A stretch of DNA of 64,000 nt from Eshraghiella sp964405265. Its GTDB lineage: Bacteria; Bacillota; Clostridia; Lachnospirales; Lachnospiraceae. A program made the translations under genes and the position numbers. Of this stretch, positions 60,206-64,000 are shown piece after piece; position 1 is the first letter of the stretch, and every line of letters starts with the position of its first letter. The DNA lies in assembly GCA_964405265.1 (NCBI GenBank), contig CAYONC010000003.1, positions 109,233-173,232 on the forward strand. The letters are read 5' to 3'. The notes under the pieces were generated by a model. That model did not search any database. It was not told where the DNA came from and saw only the letters and a list, made by a program, of their open reading frames with translations.

Positions 60206-60448
60206 ATGAAGGAAATCAAAGAAGTAAAGGAAATGAAAGAGAAAACCAGGGCATTTGCACAGTTCATGGAAAGAGAACAGAATAAGACTAACAGGGAGCT
60301 TCTTATTGCAGCAGCAATCTGTACCTTCGTGGGAATCCTTATAGGATTTTTTATCGGTAAGACGACGACAAGCAGGAATACGATTAAGAAATACAATGAG
60401 TGCTTCTCGTATGATTTTGGAGACGAAGAAGAAAAAGACAAAGAATAA
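60206..60448 (+). CDS. Small single-pass membrane protein between the T-box and thrS
   Basis: An 80-residue protein with a charged N-terminal helix (KEIKEVKEMKEKTRAFAQF), one TM helix (LLIAAAICTFVGILIGFFIG, about 33-53) and an acidic tail (DFGDEEEKDKE). The SD AATGGAGG is good and the ATG is at 60206. It sits 22 bases after the T-box terminator and 21 bases before thrS, so its expression is expected to follow threonyl-tRNA charging. I do not recognise a family; it resembles short YtxH-type membrane proteins only in layout. Confidence 0.72.
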   Translation: MKEIKEVKEMKEKTRAFAQFMEREQNKTNRELLIAAAICTFVGILIGFFIGKTTTSRNTIKKYNECFSYDFGDEEEKDKE

Positions 60449-60469
60449 TACACACAGGAGTAATATGTT

Positions 60470-62425
60470 ATGATAATCAGATTAAAAGACGGTTCAGTCA
60501 GGGAATACGGTTCGGCAATGTCTGTTATTGAAATTGCATCAGACATAAGCGAGGGACTTGCAAGAAATGCCTGTGCCGGAGAGATAGACGGAAAGGTTGT
60601 GGATTTAAGAACAATTATTGACGGTGACTGCAGTCTTAATATCCTTACGTTTAATGACCATGCGGGCAGAAAGGCATACTGGCATACAACATCACATGTT
60701 CTTGCAGAAGCCGTTAAGAGACTTTATCCTGATGCTAAGCTTACAATAGGCCCGTCAATAGATGAAGGCTTTTATTATGATTTTGACTGCCCTGCATTTG
60801 ACAGGGAAGCACTTGACGGACTTGAAGAAGAGATGAAGAAAATCATCAAAGAAGGGGCATCGCTTGAGAAATTTGAACTTCCGAGGGAAGAAGCCGTGAA
60901 GTTAATGGAGGACAGGGGAGAACCGTATAAGGTTGAACTGATTAATGATCTTCCTGAGGATGCCGTAATATCATTTTACAGGCAGGGCGATTTTGTTGAT
61001 TTGTGTGCAGGACCGCATCTTATGAGTACTAAGGGAATCAAGGCGGTTAAGCTTATATCATCCTCAGGAGCATACTGGAGAGGCAACAGTGACAATAAGA
61101 TGCTTACAAGAATTTACGGTATCTCATTCACGAAAAATGATGACCTTAAAGCACATCTTGCACATCTTGAAGACATCAAAAAGCGTGACCACAATAAGCT
61201 TGGAAGGGAAATGGAGCTGTTTACGACCGTTGATGTCATAGGGCAGGGACTTCCGCTTATAATGCCTAAGGGCGAGCGTATGATAAGGACCATGCAGAGA
61301 TGGATTGAAGATGAAGAAGAACGCAGAGGATATGTAAGAACGAAAACACCTCTTATGGCTAAAAGTGACCTGTATAAAATATCAGGACACTGGGATCATT
61401 ATCTTGACGGAATGTTTGTGCTTGGTGATCCGGAGAATGATAAGGAAGTATTCGCATTAAGACCGATGACCTGTCCGTTCCAGTATTATATTTATAAAGC
61501 AAGTCAGAAGAGTTACAGGGATCTTCCAATCAGATACGGTGAAACATCAACCCTGTTCCGTAATGAAGATTCCGGAGAAATGCACGGACTTACAAGAGTA
61601 CGTCAGTTTACCATATCGGAGGGACATCTTATCGTAAGACCTGACCAGATGGTGGAAGAGTTTAAGGGATGTCTTGCTCTTGCAAAATACTGCCTTGAAA
61701 CACTTGGAGTTGAGGAAGACGTTACTTATCATCTCTCTAAATGGGATCCGGCAAATCCTGATAATAAATATATCGGAGAACCTGAAGTATGGGAGGAGAC
61801 GGAGCAGCACATAAGGGACATTCTTAAGGAACTCGGAATATCCTTTGTTGAGGATGTGGGCGAAGCAGCGTTTTACGGACCTAAGGTGGATATTAACGCC
61901 AAAAACGTATACGGCAAGGAAGATACCATGATTACAATACAGTGGGACGCACTTCTGGCTGAGCAGTTTGATATGTATTATATCGACGAAAACGGCGAAA
62001 AAGTCAGACCGTATATTATACACAGAACAAGCATGGGCTGTTATGAAAGAACGCTTGCGTGGCTTATTGAAAAGTATGCCGGAATGTTCCCTACATGGCT
62101 CTGTCCGGAGCAGGTAAGAGTGCTCCCTCTTTCTGATAAATATGCCGCTTATGCTGATAAAGTGGCAGCAGAAATACGTGAAAACGGAATATATGTTGAA
62201 ACGGATCACAGATCGGAAAAACTGGGATACAAAATACGTGAGGCAAGGCTTGCAAGGGTACCTTATATTCTTGTGGTTGGTGAAAAAGAACAGGAAGCAG
62301 GTGCAGTATCCGTAAGAAGCAGATTCCTCGGTGATGAAGGTCAGAAGCCGGTTAAGCAGTTTATTGATGAGATTTCTGAGGAAATAAGAACCAAAAAAAT
62401 CCGCAAAACAGAAGTTGAAGAATAA
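60470..62425 (+). CDS. thrS: Threonyl-tRNA synthetase
   Basis: Charges tRNA-Thr. The 651-residue protein has the complete order: TGS domain (1-61), editing domain (about 62-225, with HTTSHVLAEAVKRL), the class II catalytic core (about 240-535: MTCPFQYYIYK with the zinc Cys, and RTSMGCYERTLAWLIEKY as motif 3), then the anticodon-binding domain (about 540-640). AGGAG lies nine bases before the start. It is controlled by the T-box at 59955-60183. Confidence 0.97.
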   Translation: MIIRLKDGSVREYGSAMSVIEIASDISEGLARNACAGEIDGKVVDLRTIIDGDCSLNILTFNDHAGRKAYWHTTSHVLAEAVKRLYPDAKLTIGPSIDEGFYYDFDCPAFDREALDGLEEEMKKIIKEGASLEKFELPREEAVKLMEDRGEPYKVELINDLPEDAVISFYRQGDFVDLCAGPHLMSTKGIKAVKLISSSGAYWRGNSDNKMLTRIYGISFTKNDDLKAHLAHLEDIKKRDHNKLGREMELFTTVDVIGQGLPLIMPKGERMIRTMQRWIEDEEERRGYVRTKTPLMAKSDLYKISGHWDHYLDGMFVLGDPENDKEVFALRPMTCPFQYYIYKASQKSYRDLPIRYGETSTLFRNEDSGEMHGLTRVRQFTISEGHLIVRPDQMVEEFKGCLALAKYCLETLGVEEDVTYHLSKWDPANPDNKYIGEPEVWEETEQHIRDILKELGISFVEDVGEAAFYGPKVDINAKNVYGKEDTMITIQWDALLAEQFDMYYIDENGEKVRPYIIHRTSMGCYERTLAWLIEKYAGMFPTWLCPEQVRVLPLSDKYAAYADKVAAEIRENGIYVETDHRSEKLGYKIREARLARVPYILVVGEKEQEAGAVSVRSRFLGDEGQKPVKQFIDEISEEIRTKKIRKTEVEE

Positions 62426-62429
62426 GAAA

Positions 62430-62472
62430 AAGGAGAGTAATTTTTCAATCATGAAGAAAATTACTCTCTTAT
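62430..62472 (+). terminator. Terminator of thrS
   Basis: GGAGAGTAATTTTTC and GAAAATTACTCTC arms with a ~9-base loop, followed by TTATTATG. Confidence 0.8.
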
Positions 62473-62610
62473 TATGCCATTTTATATGGTGTATCATAAA
62501 CTGATAAAATATCACAATAAACTATTGAAAAAAATATCAAATTATGCGATTATAAATGTAATTGCGGAAAATAAGCAAAAGAATTTTCATGATTTGAAAG
62601 GAGATACATA

Positions 62611-63303
62611 ATGATTTATTCACATGAAGTAGAAAAAATGTGTCCGGTATCACAGGGCGTTCATCATGGTGCTGCACCTTGCCCTACAGAAGGTAACTGG
62701 GTACAGTACAAGGAAATTAAAGACATTTCCGGTCTTACACACGGAATCGGCTGGTGTGCACCTCAGCAGGGTGCCTGCAAGCTGACATTGAATGTTAAAG
62801 AGGGAATTATTCAGGAAGCACTTGTTGAGACAATCGGATGTTCAGGAATGACCCATTCAGCCGCAATGGCATCTGAAATTCTTCCGGGACTTACGGTTCT
62901 TGAAGCAATGAATACAGACCTTGTATGTGATGCCATCAATACTGCCATGAGAGAACTGGCACTTCAGATTATATACGGAAGAACCCAGTCGGCATTTTCA
63001 GAAGACGGACTTCCTGTCGGAGCAGGACTTGAGGATCTTGGAAAAGGACTCCGCTCACAGGTTGGTACAATGTACGGAACACTTAAAAAGGGACCTCGTT
63101 ATCTTGAAATGGCAGAAGGTTATGTAACCGGTATTGCACTTGACGCTAATGATGAGATTATCGGTTACCAGTTCGTATCACTTGGAAAATTCACGGACTT
63201 CGTTAAGAAGGGTGATGATCCTAATACGGCATGGGAAAAAGCAAAAGGTCAGTACGGACGTGTAGATGATGCGGTTAAGATTATTGACCCGAGAGAAGAA
63301 TAG
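62611..63303 (+). CDS. Iron-sulfur cluster assembly scaffold-like protein (NifU/IscU N-terminal family)
   Basis: A 230-residue protein with cysteines placed as in IscU-type scaffolds (GIGWCAPQQGACKL, then ETIGCSGMTHSAAMA) and an N-terminal Cys pair region (MCPVSQG...APCPTEG). It is longer than IscU and belongs to a group found beside GGGtGRT proteins in clostridia. Expected to hold or transfer an Fe-S cluster in the cytoplasm. A strong AAAGGAG precedes the start. The next gene begins 14 bases later. Confidence 0.8.
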   Translation: MIYSHEVEKMCPVSQGVHHGAAPCPTEGNWVQYKEIKDISGLTHGIGWCAPQQGACKLTLNVKEGIIQEALVETIGCSGMTHSAAMASEILPGLTVLEAMNTDLVCDAINTAMRELALQIIYGRTQSAFSEDGLPVGAGLEDLGKGLRSQVGTMYGTLKKGPRYLEMAEGYVTGIALDANDEIIGYQFVSLGKFTDFVKKGDDPNTAWEKAKGQYGRVDDAVKIIDPREE

Positions 63304-63316
63304 GAGGTAACATACA

Positions 63317-64000
63317 ATGGCATTATTTGAATCATATGAAAGAAGAATTGACCAGATTAACGCTGTTTTAAACAGCTACGGAATTTCTTCAATAGAAGAA
63401 GCTGAGAAGATTACCAAGGACGCAGGACTTGAAGTATATGACCAGATTAAGAAGATACAGCCGATTTGTTTTGAAAATGCATGCTGGGCATATGTCGTAG
63501 GTGCGGCAATTGCCATTAAGAAAGGATGCAGAAAGGCATCTGAGGCAGCAGCTGCAATCGGAGAAGGACTTCAGTCATTCTGTATTCCGGGTTCAGTTGC
63601 AGATACCCGTAAGGTGGGTCTTGGACATGGTAACCTCGGAAAGATGCTTCTTGAGGAAGAGACTGAATGTTTTGCATTCTTAGCAGGACATGAATCATTT
63701 GCGGCAGCAGAAGGTGCAATCGGTATTGCAGAGAAAGCCAATAAGGTACGTCAGAAACCATTAAGGGTAATTCTTAACGGACTCGGTAAAGATGCTGCTA
63801 AGATTATAGCAAGAATTAACGGTTTTACATTTGTTGAAACAGAATATGATCCATATACCAACACTGTTAAGGAGATTGAGAGAATTGCATATTCAGACGG
63901 TCTTCGTGCCAAGGTTAACTGCTATGGTTCAAACAGCGTACCAGAAGGTGTTGCAATTATGTGGAAGGAGAACGTGGATGTTTCCATTACCGGTAACTCT
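63317..64000 (+). CDS. GGGtGRT-family protein, cut off by the window end
   Basis: The first 228 codons are open and in frame to the last base; the 3' end is outside the window. The sequence starts MALFESYERRIDQINAVLNS after AGGAGG and continues with conserved-looking ENACWAYVVGAAIAIKKGC and VGLGHGNLGKMLLEEETECF. I assign it to the GGGtGRT family by similarity to remembered members; the naming motif would lie beyond the window. It is coupled to the Fe-S scaffold gene. Function unknown. Confidence 0.75.
   Translation, partial: MALFESYERRIDQINAVLNSYGISSIEEAEKITKDAGLEVYDQIKKIQPICFENACWAYVVGAAIAIKKGCRKASEAAAAIGEGLQSFCIPGSVADTRKVGLGHGNLGKMLLEEETECFAFLAGHESFAAAEGAIGIAEKANKVRQKPLRVILNGLGKDAAKIIARINGFTFVETEYDPYTNTVKEIERIAYSDGLRAKVNCYGSNSVPEGVAIMWKENVDVSITGNS

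Noticed and set aside
61547..62515. Minus-strand open frame of 322 codons opposite thrS
   Set aside because: Opposite a certain gene, with a Cys/Phe/His-rich composition typical of antisense frames and no SD.
1..64000. Insertion sequence, prophage, toxin-antitoxin or phage-defence cluster
   Set aside because: No transposase, integrase, phage structural gene or defence-type nuclease was found; the lone XRE gene is not next to a toxin-like partner.

Overview
The window looks like a chromosomal stretch from a motile Lachnospiraceae-type clostridium (Firmicutes). The basis is a moderately AT-rich sequence with AGGAGG ribosome sites, several methyl-accepting chemotaxis proteins, a mcsA-mcsB-clpC operon, meso-diaminopimelate dehydrogenase, a thrS T-box leader, a SpoVAF-type germination protein, and a NifU-like/GGGtGRT pair. 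I see no IS element, prophage, CRISPR array or rRNA. This placement is inferred from gene content and was not tested by a search.

Layout. 1-10.6 kb: a repeat-rich surface protein, a D,D-carboxypeptidase, PlsC, two nitrate/sulfonate-type ABC importer modules that share one visible binding lipoprotein, a DHH phosphoesterase, tRNA-Thr, an Lgt-like protein and a diguanylate cyclase. 10.7-16 kb: a NatAB-like exporter, then a HAD-TldD fusion with its TldE partner. 16-20.3 kb: a Nudix-like gene and pyrC-pyrF-pyrK-pyrD. 20.4-24.6 kb: a secreted glucosaminidase ending in a dockerin, followed directly by a membrane-anchored cohesin protein. 24.6-31.6 kb: a stress/proteolysis operon (GntR-type regulator, mcsA, mcsB, clpC), an unknown gene, radA and a soluble chemotaxis-type protein. 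31.6-40.5 kb: tRNA-Trp, plsY, an ABC-2 exporter, a SpoVAF homologue, a large chemoreceptor, queH, a thioesterase and tRNA-Pro. 40.6-49.4 kb: an XRE regulator with paired operators, a FliD-like protein, ddh, a second chemoreceptor, a large surface protein, and a cation/proton antiporter with a J-domain partner. 49.4-53.7 kb: ilvN-ilvC-leuC-leuD, then a two-AP2-domain protein. 53.7-64 kb: a SleB-type hydrolase, an isochorismatase-like enzyme, thrC, a methyltransferase, prfC, the T-box/small membrane protein/thrS unit, and an Fe-S scaffold with a GGGtGRT protein cut off by the window end.

How it fits together. Most of the window is housekeeping: pyrimidine, branched-chain amino acid, threonine and cell-wall metabolism. 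The most unusual parts are the cohesin/dockerin cell-wall hydrolase pair, the HAD-TldD fusion, the GntR-controlled clp operon with a substituted McsB, the AP2-domain protein, leader motifs resembling CsrA sites in front of motility-type genes, and several compact control regions (a shared -35 element, paired dyads, and a terminator that contains the next gene's ribosome site).
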